DNA from: Hymenolepis diminuta
Taxonomy: Eukaryota; Platyhelminthes; Cestoda; Cyclophyllidea; Hymenolepididae
Direction: 5' to 3'
Length of the DNA: 64,000 bases
Assembly (NCBI GenBank): GCA_900708905.1
Contig: CAADRB010000089.1
Location: forward strand, 1 to 64,000
The position numbers and the translations under genes are program-made. Shown piece by piece: positions 49,205-61,797 of the stretch (the first letter of the stretch is position 1; every line of letters starts with the position of its first letter). The notes under the pieces are model-generated. The model was not told the origin of the DNA and made no database searches. It worked only from the letters and a program-made list of their open reading frames with translations.

Positions 49205-50208
49205 TCAGTCAGTATAGTCCGATCAAATTAAGCTAAGATATGTACCTCCTCACAAAAGCTATGGATCTTTCTAAGAAGTGAAAGGAAACAGTTTTTGCCA
49301 AATGACAGGACCAAAAGTTGAGTGAAATTCGTGGTATACTAGTAACTAACGAGGAATGAGAGAAGTAGGTTTTGATAGGGATACGAAATAACAATTTGCT
49401 GTGGTAATTTGATAAGCAACCGAAAAAATTTAGTTTATATCCGAAGATGCTCAACTATTTCCTGAAAAGCAATGTGAGGGTAAGATAAGTCAAATTATCG
49501 TCTAATCAGTGATGGAGTGACCCTGAAGACATAAATTAGCTCTTTTAGAGTCGATAAGATATAAACGAAGAAAACAAATCAATAGATCTTTTTCTAATCA
49601 AATTAATTAAAATGAATTTCCAATCGCCCTCATTTACTTCAGAAGTTTATTTATCTAAAAACTTTGGTCGATTCTACAGTACTGAAATTCATGAATCACT
49701 GAATTATATATATATTCTTTATATATATATACTTTTCAAAAGAATTCAGTTTGTTTAACCAATATTTTTATAAACCCGTATCATAAGTGTCCTCGATTGC
49801 AATTAAGTATTTATTTAGTAACATTACATTTCAACGATATAATGATTGGATGGGGCCTATTAGAAATCACTAAGATTCATAAGTTGGTGTAATGATTAGA
49901 GAGCAAAGTAATATACCAACCAGTTGTGAAGTTATTTGAGTTAATGTTGTGAAATGTTGACTGGGTTCAAAGTATCTCGCCATATGACATTGATATTAAC
50001 TACAGCATCTTGGAAATACTTAACGACCAGCTTAATTTCGCGTTATTTCCATACAGTTTTAATCTAATTCCTCCTAAGCAAGCGATGTGGAATATATTTG
50101 GGGTTTAGTAAACTCTGAGGTTTTAATGTACGTAAAATACTGTAACAGTTTTGCCCACTTGATTGTAGGAACTCTACTTGGTTAGCCAAATATATACGGT
50201 GGCTTCCC
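49205..50208. other. Nothing identified
   Basis: AT-rich, with a short TATATA run near 49710-49730. Confidence 0.4.
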
Positions 50209-50433
50209 TCAAATCAGAAACCAAAGTTTGAACGTTGCGACAAAACTGAGAGATATATAGAGGGAGAAAGCGTCCGCTCTGAAATACGTATCATAGGCAG
50301 ATTTAACTGAATCGATCCAAGGTAGAGGCGTGTGAAGGTTATTAATCGTAGTGCCAGTACGCTTTGGGCGAAGAGGAGTGTAATACGCGAGTAATTTCAG
50401 AAAATCCCAGCAGGACAGGAAGACACAAAGCAA
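50209..50433 (-). pseudogene. Possible Ty3/gypsy reverse transcriptase relic
   Basis: The minus-strand frame reads LLAYYTPLRPKRTG, then PLPWIDSVKSAYDTYFRADA. This recalls the end of gypsy reverse transcriptase, where LxPLxxLLKxK, then LxWTDEAxxAFxxxKxALxxA lead into RNase H. Another frame nearby offers FLGFSEITRV for FLGLINFYRRF. The match is short and spread over two frames. If real it is separate from the 45850-47287 fragment, because it lies on the wrong side of that element's 5' LTR. Confidence 0.35.
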
Positions 50434-50604
50434 TTTCTTTGAATAAAACGAGAATTACAAGACGGGATAACATATGTGACTGTGCAGTGACATTGTCAAG
50501 ACTTCCAATATCTAGACTATTGGGTGTTTACAGTAGTTGATCAGAGGAGAGCTGTGAAAACATGTTCGAACTGAACCATACCTGACTCAATGAATCAAAT
50601 ATGT

Positions 50605-50705
50605 AAAATTAATATGTAGTACGCCAATGATGCAGTGGTTGGCGAGCGAAGTCAGAGATCGAGGGCTCTAAGAGAATCGGCGCAAATCCTGTAGGCGCAA
50701 TGACC
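50605..50705 (+). repeat. Possible tRNA-derived SINE remnant
   Basis: TGATGCAGTGGTTGGCG resembles a tRNA box A (TRGCNNAGTGGTTNG). About 45 bases on, GGCGCAAATCC could be a decayed box B (GGTTCGAATCC). CGCC and GGCG at the two ends could pair as an acceptor stem. The cloverleaf is imperfect, so a functional tRNA is unlikely. Confidence 0.3.
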
Positions 50706-53700
50706 AATCACAACCAATGGTTAGGTCTGGCTATTAAAGGAAACGGCAGAATGGGTTCATAATGCTACTCCTGCACCAAATTTTTGTGTTAGATCAAGCT
50801 TTCCAAAGTTGGTTCGAAAACTGTTAGAACGACTCATTTAATGTCAATGTTTCAGCGAGGTCATAGCATCTGGATTTACTAACAGCAATTATTTTAGGAA
50901 TTTTAGACTAAAATTAGTAGCATTTTATTTTTTTCTTACAAGTTCGTTTTTTAAATTAAGGAAAATGAGATGAAGCCACACTGAGCCATAATTATCAGAG
51001 AAAAGGAAGATAAAAAATCATGAAATGACACCTAATTCCAAGCTAATGATTTGGTTTCATCAAAATGTGCCTTTTTCTCAATTATTTCTGAGACTGATTC
51101 TAAGACTTGCTATTAGTTTTCATTAAAGGTCCTTTAGCTGTCGCCGTAAGACTTACCTTAACGCAGTCGTGCAGATTTCAGATTTGAATATGATTCCCTA
51201 TATGAAGTCAAACTGACTGACAATTTTATAAACTAACAAAAGCATGAATTGGAGAACCACCGTCAGATAAAGTAATATTTTGGCTACACGTCAATGGAAG
51301 TACGTTCCACACCTATTCATCACGTGGGTTTTCTGCAAACTATCAGTGCATATCCTTGTATGCGTTAACACTTAGTCAATTTTGTCAAATACAATTAAGA
51401 GTATAAATCAGATCAGATAGAGATGTGAATGAAATGTGAAAACCAATCATTCTTCTTCCTAACCTCCAGATTGAGTTATTTAAGATTGTATCAAGATCGA
51501 TTGGAATTGAGATCATAATCACGTGCCTCAAAAGCATGAGAAAAAGGAGGCAAATATCTTTTGCACACGGTTAGAAGATTGAGTGGTGGTGCTCGTCCCA
51601 TATTCTTAACAAATTATGAAAGTTAAATTTGTTATTTTTATCCATAATAATGCATATGATATTGGAATACATTAATGTTCACATTCAGTAAATTCTAGTC
51701 TTCTCTGTGGTGCTAAAGATTAATTAGATACTAATAAATCAAGGTAGGATGACTGACGACAGAATTAAATCAACCGTCCAAAAGTCCTGAATATCGTGGA
51801 TATAATCTTACCATGAACTTGGGAGTGAAATCGAGAACGCCTCAGTGCTTCCTGAATTAATGTAATACAATAATCATATTGAATTCGTTTCCAGTCCTCT
51901 GTGTTCGTATTTTTTCCTCTTATTAAAATTTGTTCGAATTTTATTGCACCTCAAAACACTTTTTTGTCGATAAAGAAAAAGAGTTCTGACCACGGGGATA
52001 GCATCAGAATACAAGAAGAAGCTGAGTAGCCCAAAAAGGGATCAAACGTGTTACAACTATTATGCTATGAAGTTAGGATGAATTCTGGCAGCATTCATTT
52101 ATTCATTTTCTTATGGCGGGTTTAATTCCTTTTTTTCTATCCAAATGCTTAAAGCTCGATTTTAATTATTAAATCCTCACAACAATGAGAAAAGTAGATG
52201 AGACTAGGATTTCCTCTTTCATCCTTAACTTATTTAATGGAAAGGAGTTCAAAACTGAAATATAGATATGTGTTGACTAACAGTGAAGTCTGGTAACTGT
52301 TGGACTAAGACAAACAGTTTCAGCTAATAACAAACAGCCACAGCCCCAGAGTTCCAGAAGAATGGGTCGAGGGTAAAGTAGAATTTATTAAACAGTGGCG
52401 GTTAAAAATTGAGAGAGTGCGTGAGAACCGAGCGTGTGTATCACCAGTCTGTAACCGGCGAGTCATTACGGGCGAAATCTGAGGTATCATAAAGAGCAAG
52501 TACAAATCGCTAATTAATATTCTTCAACTAAGAAAATTGAAAACGGTTCAGGTAAATATGCTTTTTCATTTAAACGAATAAACTGATATCGCTCAAAACC
52601 TATAAGGAATATCTTGGAAATTCTTCATAACTTTCTATTTTTCGAGTTTGCTTTTTTTTCGGGGAGTTCTTGTATTTCATTAAGTTGAAATATCTTATAG
52701 CGAGTGCATATTTTATTAATAATTAAAATAGAGAAATCAGAATGACGATGAAAAGACGAGACCAGGTGATACGATGGAGCATAACTGAACAAACTTCTTT
52801 CCTGACTTTTCTTCTAGTTAGAAGTTGCAAGAAGACTGAAACTTTTCACGGCTTCTCAATAGTTTTATGATAATTAACGTTTCATTTAAATCCGACACTG
52901 ATTATTATCTATTTTTTGTTATTCCATAATAAACAATAAAATGTAATACAATTGCTTAACAATGCATTTGAAGAATGCCCCAATGAGAGTTGAAAAGCTG
53001 GATTAGAAATGAAAATTTTCTTCCGGTAGTTCTTTTGTTTAGTACAATAATAGTTTGTTTTTTTCAAATGTTGTAAGCTTTGATAAATATGGCACAGTTC
53101 TTTCCATATAATGGCCTATTTATATACGAGTTGGAGTTGGAATAAAATGGCTTTCATGTTCGAACGATGTACAAGGAAATTTCGGCATCATAAATTTTGC
53201 TAAAATATTTTCTAACACAAAATATGGAAGCTTTATGTGTTAGGGAAACTTGATTAAAAGAAATTCAAAATAATACTTTCAAATATTGACAAACTTGGAT
53301 ACATTATAGGTGAGTGCAAAATATTACTCAAAGCAGGCATGGTTTGGTTCAAGAGTCGAAAAACCCTTCTTTCTTTCAATGAATTCGGAAAAATGAAAGT
53401 ATTCACTTAATTACTCCATACTGTAATGTCTTTTAAGGGTTTGTCTTGCTTCCGATCTCGTAGAAAATTGCAAGTTATTCCCTCGTTGTAGCTACCGATC
53501 TTCGTTACAAAGTAGGACGCAAAATACGAGACTTACCTATCAGTTTTTAATTTGTGAATAGCTTTGATTTTTCTTAAAGATGATTTTTCAAAATATACGA
53601 TTGTTAAAAATATATTACTGTGTGCTATTCTAATTCCCAATATACCCTTATCGCTCTTCAACTCCTTCGTGTTCTTTATTCAAATCGGGATACGGTATTA

Positions 53701-53985
53701 TTACTAGTGAAGCTTTATCGGGTGAAATTCAAAATACCCCATTTGGAATTATAATCAGTTCCACTTCAGGTATACTTTATAATACATTAATCCTGGAGAT
53801 CAGATGGAGTAGGATTCTCTTGATCTCCTAACGCTCGCTCGTACGACCCCTATACCCTCGTCAAAGCGAATACCTCTCTCTTCCTATGTGTATGAAGGCT
53901 TCCCATGATTAAAAGTTGTAAAACATTTTTACTCAGTCTTGAGAAATAAATAAATCGCTTAAATTTAATATTAAGATTTATTTAG
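50706..53985. other. Intergenic, nothing identified
   Basis: A TATAAAT at 51403 precedes only a 29-codon frame. ACCTCCAGATT near 51465 recurs at 48366, perhaps repeat debris. The open frame at 52320-52505 has no support. Confidence 0.4.
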
Positions 53986-54092
53986 TTTATCAGTCTCTCC
54001 AACCAAATGGTGATTGAGTGTTCCGATGAAAATTTTATTTATACGGGACGCTATGATGCTTTTAACATTACGTTTATGACAAGAGGAGGAAG
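53986..54092 (+). CDS. Candidate exon of unknown gene
   Basis: Bounded by TTTATTTAG and a perfect donor AAG|GTAAGT style junction (AG|GTAAGT at 54093), open throughout in one frame. With the internal ATG at 54007 it encodes MVIECSDENFIYTGRYDAFN and eight further residues, ending in phase 2. The composition (acidic, aromatic, low Lys/Asn) is unlike translated intergenic DNA here. An acceptor at 54229 (CTTCATAG) would add ten codons and a stop. No family is recognised. It might be an internal exon of a larger gene. Confidence 0.3.
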
Positions 54093-55269
54093 GTAAGTAA
54101 AATTTATAGATCTTGAAAGGTGAATATTCCTTAGAGTCCCAAGTTGAAACAGTTCGAAGGACGAAGTATTAGATGTTGGCTTTCAAGGATGAGGGATAGG
54201 TGGTATTACTACTGTCTTCTTCATAGCTACTGTACTATTATTGGACAAAACTGCGATTGAAAGCTTTGAAACTGGCAAGGGTTCATTAAGCATAATTCAC
54301 CCAAATTTTAGTTAAATTTAATAGGATTTTAAATTATAAGTAATTACAATAAAAATTTTTTACTTGCGCAGTTTGTACAATTAATGCATTCATGTTTGGC
54401 CAAAGTAAGTAAGGCCAAATATATTTACTAAATATGCACATTAATAAATTATGCGAGAACGCATTTAATTCTTATAGTATACGCATGTGCACAAAAGAAT
54501 ATCCCGATTTTCATTTCCCTCCGTTATATAATCGAATTTGAGCTTCATCTGTTTCACAAAACTGTGGATATTTGAGATAATTGAGCACGTTTTCTGTAGA
54601 TATCACATCAAAATTTTTTGCTTGTTTTAAATAACTTATGTGTGCATGTGTGTCTCATTATAGTTAGCGGCAATTTAACTTCTCAATCCCTTTATTAGCT
54701 AGCGAAACATACAATTAAGGATACATGATTAAGCGAAATATTTCGGCGTCAGATTTTTTGTTAAAAAAAGGCCAAAACTATTGGGTACAAATAATATTTC
54801 TTCCCCCGTTGGATAAAAATTTTTCATTTTTCCGAGAACGATTAAATTAACAATTTTTGTTTATTATTCATACGATTGGAGAGTCGTTGTCTTGCATAAT
54901 TTTTGAGTTAAACCTGCCACTACGGCAATTACGTGACGTTATTGGGTTCTGGGATTTATAGCCACTTCGGAGACTAATCAAGTTATAACAAGTAGCGAGC
55001 ACGCATTATTTACCATCTCTGATGGTCCTACAATCCCGAGAGCAAAAAATTCTTCGTTCTCTCAACAAAAGTGGATTGTTTCATTCTTTACAAAGGGCTT
55101 GAGATCTTCTCTGCAGAAATAGAGGTTCCTTCTTCAAAAATGCAGACTAAATGTCTACCGATTATTCTAACCCACTCACTACCATTGTTTCTCTAAATTT
55201 TCTAAAAATTCCAATCAATTCCTGATTGCACTCGTTTCTCATAAAGTCCTTCATAGTGCAATTCCTGTT
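54093..55269. other. Nothing identified
   Basis: AT-rich sequence with no exon beyond the ten-codon continuation noted for the 53986 candidate. Confidence 0.4.
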
Positions 55270-56330
55270 GGAGCGGCCAATAACGACATGAAGTTGCGCC
55301 CATCAATCACAGATAGTGTAAAAGTAACGCTTCTCACGCACTCTATGGAATCTTCCATGCCTAAAGTTGTTCCTGAATGACATGTCTCTGGACACACCGT
55401 GCCAAGCAACAATCAGTTCCGAAATTCTGCCTGATTTATCGCGAGATGAATCAAATATGCCGCCTTAATGGACACGAGGAGGGTTATTGCAGTTTTGCCT
55501 CCCTCAGAACTATTAAATCGTCCACCAAGATTAAATCTCCAACATTTCCCTGTCAGTGCAACCATATTCGAGCTAAACCAAGGCTCGTATTTCATCCTAA
55601 TCGATCTGCACTTGTGGATGATAAATGCAAACAACCCGAGGAAATATTTCTTGCTAAAACTGTTTCTCCCGCAATGGAACAATGTCAAAAGTGATTGCAA
55701 AATGTGTAGGCGAGGCTGCATTTCCTTATCAAATTCTTAAACGATCTCAAACTCATTCTTTGGACTCACATTGATCTCGGTCTTGCTGGCCCCATCCAAG
55801 GAATTTCCAATATAATCCATATTGATTCGTATTCAAAGTGCCCTGAGGTTAAACCCATTAATTCTATCACAATCGGTCATTAACTGTCATTAACAATCTC
55901 CGATGGGTATTTTCCTATTAGTGGGTACCAAAAGTTAAGTCCCGAAACGTCACCCAGTTTTCTTTTACTCGATTTGAGGACTTTTCTCGTAGTCTAAATA
56001 TCTCCCTTTTATCCTCTTTGTCCAACTTCAATGGTCTGGATGAGTAACTTGTCGAAAACATGAAAAGGCAACTTCTTATATTACAAGGGAAAGAGACGGT
56101 GGAAGAGATTCTTAATTCTTGACAAGTTAGGTACCTGATGACGCCTCACGTTGGTGCGATTGTATCTTCCAAAGTGGTACCGGATCCAACGGTGATTTAT
56201 CTGGATATACGTTACCTCCCTCTACCTTGGAGTTCCAGAACAAACATCAGTCCGATCATTACCCTAGAAGCTTCAGAAGACCTTGAAAATGATTCAAAAT
56301 GGATCCAACGCTTAAGGTATCTATAGGACG
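55270..56330 (+). pseudogene. Ty3/gypsy pol relic with integrase
   Basis: The first 380 bases are the partner of the minus-strand relic at 4425-4790. Next, KYFLLKLFLPQWNNVKSDCK plus MCRRG (about 55635-55715) matches the end of the integrase zinc finger (YxxWPxxxxDVxxxVxxCxxC). The catalytic core follows from 55761: HIDLGLAGPIQG, HIDSYSKCPEVKPINS, then in another frame VTQFSFTRFEDFSRSLNISL, FNGLDE, LVENMKRQL and TVEEIL. These mirror CsRn1-type integrases. Of the D,D-35-E triad, the first Asp (HID) and the Glu (LDE) remain, but the second (usually SDNGTQF) has become RNVTQF. Frameshifts and stops confirm decay. No LTR was found nearby. Confidence 0.75.
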
Positions 56331-58189
56331 GAGGGATTAGATAAAATTGGATTGTTTTTACCCAAGGCAAAGTAATTTAGCAATTTATTATTAATTATTT
56401 ATAAAATTTGCATGTTTGTTGAAATGTTCAGGATTTTGAAGTATAACCTATTATTAACGGTAATTCTGTGTTATCATTGCGTTCTGGCTTTTGTAGGCCA
56501 TTTTGGGAGGCCAATTAGGTTATAACACCTCTTTCAAAACTTTAATTCGAATATAATTTGCTCTATCATTTTCTAACGAATTATCATCAGAGTTGGGACT
56601 TTTTATAGCGTTATATTTCATTAATAAGGCTTTAAAAATCAAATTAAAATACGAGAATGGCCCCCTGTATCCTGACATACCACTGAAAATTCGCTTGACT
56701 GATGGTTCAACTTAGTTAATGTCACTGAAGAAAACGTCATCAAAGTAAGCGTCTTTTAGATAATTCGAGCAAATATGGAAACACATAAAAATAAAGGTTA
56801 TGTAAAAAAGATCGCCAAAGGAGGTAATCGTCTTATCACGATGGCCACTAACCTTCCATTCAGTGAGGGACATGAAGATGAGTATATCTGAGGTTCACGC
56901 TTCCCATTGGCTCACTCCGAGTGCCTGTAAATTCGTCCTTACTCGCTGGGCAAATTTCCATTCTAGATTGCTCTCAATTTCTCATTTGCAATGTTCCTGG
57001 TGGCTTACAACACACTTGTTACTATTTAAATGTGCCGTCAACTCATTGTCTTATTAAAAAGCGCTAAAAATATTTTGATAGAAAGCAATACATTTCATAA
57101 AAGCCTGATAAAAATACGTTATTCAATGAGTATATATTTCATAGACGTAGTAATAATTATTAAATGTGAATCTTAGAAGAAATTAAAGCTATTAGTATCA
57201 TACTTTTTTAAGTATTTCATCCTTGAGAAATTGATTTAACTCCTGTTTTTATAAACACACATCAGAAATATTAACCGGACAGAGGTGATATAAATTCCAG
57301 CATTCACAGTTGATGGACCGGTTTAAAGCAGATAACCAAAATTCTGTCACACACAAGTCTTATTCCCATGAAAAATTCGCACATAATTTTATTATTCTCT
57401 TGAAAATATTCATAAAATTTTCGCTATTAATTAAGTCTATAATGCACGATTAAGTGCCATACTTAAGCTAATGCATACATAATAGTCGTTGGTTCAATGG
57501 TCACTTTGATCAAGTTCAAATCAATTTTGTAATTGATCTATTAATTTGCATCATCGGCTAAAAGCTATCTAGCTTAAAATAGATTTATTTTAATGATGTG
57601 CGGCAGTATACAAGCGATAGAAAGGTGAGCCACCAATCACGTTGCTACTGGGGGACAGGAAGTAGGGCAAGCAAACAACCTCACCAGCCAGTTCACGGGT
57701 TATTGTGGCAAGGTGGTCGCCTTCTCTCACCTTTGTGCCCTTTTATACTTCTTGATCCTTTGGTTAAACCTTTCATACGTGTTCAGATCTTTATACCCTC
57801 GCATTATGTATTATGTTAGCCAAAAATTTCCATTAATAAATACTAAGACTATGATCTCATATGCAGATGTTTGATTTAATGTTGAATCGGAACTAAAGGG
57901 CTGAGATCAGTATGTCCGAAGGACTGTCTCTCTCCTGACCAATCATTATACCTGACGGCTGTGCAGCAGTTGGTTTAAAATTTCAGTTACATAGTGTAAC
58001 GTATGCTCTGGTGACACAGTTACAACACTAGAGATAGCCTACTTATTTGTTTTTAAAATCGTTGTAACTCTTTCTTTTACTCTCCATTTTAAAGTGCCAT
58101 TTGTAAAGTATTTCATTTATTCCTAAAAGTAAATCATGTTATTTAATAATGGCGAGCGAAATCTTATCAGAATTTCACCCCTGTCATAT
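56331..58189. other. Intergenic; GC-richer patch at 57600-57740
   Basis: The patch stands out from its AT-rich surroundings and opens 73 codons, but no frame resembles a known protein and no partner copy was found. It may be part of an LTR or SINE. Confidence 0.35.
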
Positions 58190-58345
58190 TCTAATTCCAA
58201 ATGATTGGTAAAATAGATCCCCTGGAAAAATTTGCCGCTTTCTTTATGACCCTTACTCAAAGAGCCGTTGCTAGCATACAAATTATGATATGTCTTGGCA
58301 CTGCTTTGTTGTCGGGAATGGAACTTAACTATGTGTTTGAATAAT
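58190..58345 (+). pseudogene. Possible LC8-like light chain relic
   Basis: Broken frames read LEKFAAFF and then YDMSWHCFVVGNGT followed by YVFE. This resembles the LC8 order [24 protein letters not shown] with several shifts and a stop. The similarity is short. If real it is a decayed, intronless or exon-joined copy, since the YV segment follows without an intron. Confidence 0.25.
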
Positions 58346-61128
58346 TAAAATTACCTCTTCAATTAACATTCCAATACCTGCGATTCCCACTTTTACAGCG
58401 CCCACTTAGATAGAGACATAAAAAGGAAAGTGTCTCCATTATAGCGTTCGAAAATCACGAAAGATCTAAATTGTGTGCTTTATCTCCATAGTAACCGCGT
58501 ATCGTGAAGAGTGATTACTACTCATGTAATGTGATGTGATAACGACAAGATTTTTGAAAAATGTATCCGAGATAATCGGTCTGTAAATGCTCTCTGAAAG
58601 CCAAGAAAACATAAAATACCACATAATGTATAAAATGTAATAGGTTAAGCATTAACAATAATCTAATTTTGAGAAATTGCGCCATTATGGAAAATTTAAT
58701 TATCAATTGGAATTGTGCGATTGAAATATCTTATGAATTCTTTGAATCCACCTTCTGTTACCGTTTGTACCTTTCTTGAAGGATTTTCCCCATGTCTGTT
58801 CATTATCAATTCTGAAGTCAAGCGCTTTAATCACTACAAATGACCTCTAGATTTCTGAATACTCCAAAACTCAAATAAACTCAAGCATCAATTCTTAACC
58901 ATCCAGGCATTAATAAGGTTTATTCGTATGATGCCCCAAAAATCAGATTCCTAAATACAATGCTGACTTGTAAGAGTGCATTGTGATTACAAATTTAAGG
59001 TATTTTTACTACCCAGCCACAGCGACCTAATTTGACTTTCCAAATTGTGATATCTTTCTGAATTTACAACGATCATTCGGCGAACTGTTTGTTCGTTCAG
59101 CTGATGCATTGCACTAGTAATTTCATTCTTTGAATTATTGAAACTGGTAGTGACATAGTGAAATGCAGCATATACAGTCGTCAAATGCAGGTTCAATAAA
59201 CTCTCCCTAGCAAAGTACACCATAAAGAGAATTTAAATCTCAATAAGTTTATTGTAAAATTTAACGGTAGTCGACAATGAAGGAGACTTTGCGGAAATGC
59301 ATTCTTATTATTCTCGTACTTTGGGTCGGTTCAAAATGATTTATTTTATGTTTCAATAAAAATGATCAGCTTATAATTAGTTACTACATTTCAGTTAAAG
59401 GAACTGTCAGACTTTTATCCGATTAACCAAGGATATTCATCTTGAGAATAAATATAAAATAAAGAGCTTTTACTTCCAGCTTTTACCTTTATGTTATAGT
59501 GCAGACCAAGGTGGTTTTTAAATAGCACGGTGACCGCCTAAGTTCTAGTGAATCGTTCGGATCTAGGAATATTACAAAAGGAGGATTCATATTATTGACA
59601 ATGATAGGGATAATCGTTCATGTGGGGTCTAGACACTCCATCTTTTTATTACAGGTGAAGTTTTTTGCAACTTGAGGCTTAGTAGGCATTTTCGGAAATA
59701 AAGTGACCAATAAGCAATGAGAACTATGACCGAAACTGAATTGATGATGAATCTTGGTAATATTTGTGCTTGTCAGTTAATCATGGATGTGTCTTCTGCA
59801 GATTAGAAAATGTGAAGCCGTAATGTGTCGTGTTATCTTACTCACAGAGAAGATTTTAACCTTGGTACGATTAATATAAAATGAAACTTAACGAAGAGCA
59901 TAATATTTGTATATTTTAATAGGAGGTAAGAATAGTAGAAAGTAATATAATCACCTCGAAAAGAATGAGCCGATCTAACAGAAATTCATTTTTCAAGTGG
60001 AACTGAAACTGTGCGACAGATCCATTTTTCTCCTCGATTCGTATCTTCGAAACATGCACTAACGTAGATTCAAGCTCAAAGATTTTTAGTGACCTTGTGA
60101 AATTTCATTTCTCCTTTTTGAACACACTTATCGTACACTTGGCAAAAATATCATTATTCTTTTATGTACGCTTTCTTCTACCTTTATATAAATACAAAGT
60201 GAACAGCATATAAGCATATTAGATTGTAGATACATTAGATTACCGGAGTACAAGCTTAGTTTGGACGATAACTTCTTAAGGGAGAGGCTCAAGCAAACTC
60301 ATTCTTCCCATCATAAATATCTGATTTCAAAACTACTGGGATCTCCAAAGATGAAGCTTAATCAATAAGATGCTCACTTTTCTCTATTTCCATAAGCTAA
60401 CACTTTTGTTCTCATTTACGTAACGAGATAAATTTCAGCCAATCAAGAACAGTCTTCGAGTAATACAAAGATCTGTCCTACGGTACCACCTTTAATCATA
60501 AAGATGCTTTTATTTCCTAATTATTAACAAGGAGAGATCATTGCCAAATTTTAGTTTTTTAATGAATACGAATTAGGAGAAGAAAATTAAACTGATTTTA
60601 AAATTAAGACATCAAAGGAGTTTTGCAAAAATTGCTCTGTATGGTATTTCTTATGGAAAATAGTCCTCTGCTTTATGTTCTAATGTTCTTATATCCTTAT
60701 TTCAAGATTTATCTCCTGATGTCTGAGTGAGTTCATTTTCACGGCGTCCAGGGCTTAAGGTGACCGGCTTATTACTTGGGATAATTGGTCAACTACTACA
60801 GTAGAAGCAGTTTCCTTCTGTTTTATCTTTTACCTGAAGACAACAAACGGTAAGAGATACATTGCCTCCGGCGAAGGGAATAACCAATTTGAAAGGACCC
60901 CGTTTCTAAAAAACCTGATTGATATTACCCTTTCTAAAAGAAATTATTGATTTAGTGTAATGTAATGTAAATTCAATCACACAAATATTCAAATAAAAGT
61001 TTGAATTGTAAAGAAGGACTTTCAAATTTGATGATACCTTTGTGCATTAATCTATCATAACAAATTAAATCCGATAGGGTATTTTGATATATGCTAACTT
61101 TGCAAAATTCTGTTCAAGTTAAATTCGG
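58346..61128. other. Nothing identified
   Basis: Open frames at 58518-58706 and 58987-59223 (minus) carry no signals or recognisable domains. Confidence 0.4.
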
Positions 61129-61136
61129 TATAAATA
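61129..61136 (+). promoter_or_regulatory. TATA box of the 61209 gene
   Basis: TATAAATA, 73 bases upstream of the ATG at 61209. Confidence 0.5.
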
Positions 61137-61208
61137 AGTGAATGCTCCTCTTTCGTATCATAATCATATTGAAAACCAAAGAGCTAAATCGTGTCGTTAA
61201 AAGCCAAA

Positions 61209-61746
61209 ATGATATGCACTGATGATAACCCGCGATCTTCCAACTATGCGACCTCTGTGTGTACATCGGGTAAATCGGTGTTTAACTACTTTAGTGATGT
61301 TAATGTTTAAAATCACTTACCCTCATTCTATTTCCTTCTGCAAAGGTCAGTTTCCGCGTAAAGCAAATTTTAATGAGGGTCTCATAGATGAAGAATTCAA
61401 ACAACAGTTGTACGATATCTTCCTTCGTCATTTGTCAAATTCAAGGAATCCCCAACACCATGTTATTTTAAATCCTGTGGAGAAAGTTCCGTGTTCGTTT
61501 AGCAATATCTCATTTGAAAACAAAATTGAATTTACCGGATGGATAGCATTTTTCCTGGTGTATGTTCCACGAGCCTTCAAGAGGGGTGTCCTTACTTATC
61601 TTCAGAGAACTGTAATCAAAGTCGGAGATAAAAGTTTAGATGAATTCATAGACTCTTTGAGAAATCAGTATTCGGACTCTATCGTAAATGACCCTCTTTT
61701 TCAACCCTTATATAAAGAATGGGAGACATATTTTAATTCCCTTTGA
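61209..61746 (+). CDS. Compact two-exon gene of unknown function
   Basis: Exon 1 (61209-61269) starts at the first ATG after the TATA box, encodes MICTDDNPRSSNYATSVCTS and ends in phase 1 at GTAAAT. A 76-base intron ends in TTCTGCAAAG. Exon 2 (61346-61746) restores frame as Gly and runs to a stop, 153 residues in all. The body looks soluble and mostly helical: an acidic helix about 31-45 (LIDEEFKQQLYDIFLRHL), a polar stretch, an aromatic segment WIAFFLVYVPRAFKRG near 84-99, and an amphipathic C-terminus ending YKEWETYF. There are no Cys clusters, signal peptide or known motif. I do not recognise a family. An alternative start at 61222 would read through the intron and is less likely. AATAAA lies 45 bases past the stop, so promoter, exons and 3' end are all compact. 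Confidence 0.6.
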
Positions 61747-61791
61747 TTTTACTGGTGATAATAATTTTTTTCTTAGGATTTTAAATTTCAT

Positions 61792-61797
61792 AATAAA
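61792..61797 (+). other. Poly(A) signal AATAAA
   Basis: First AATAAA after the stop at 61746. Confidence 0.55.

Noticed and set aside
57598..57819. 73-codon GC-richer frame
   Set aside because: No domain, no partner copy and no signals; kept only as a compositional note.
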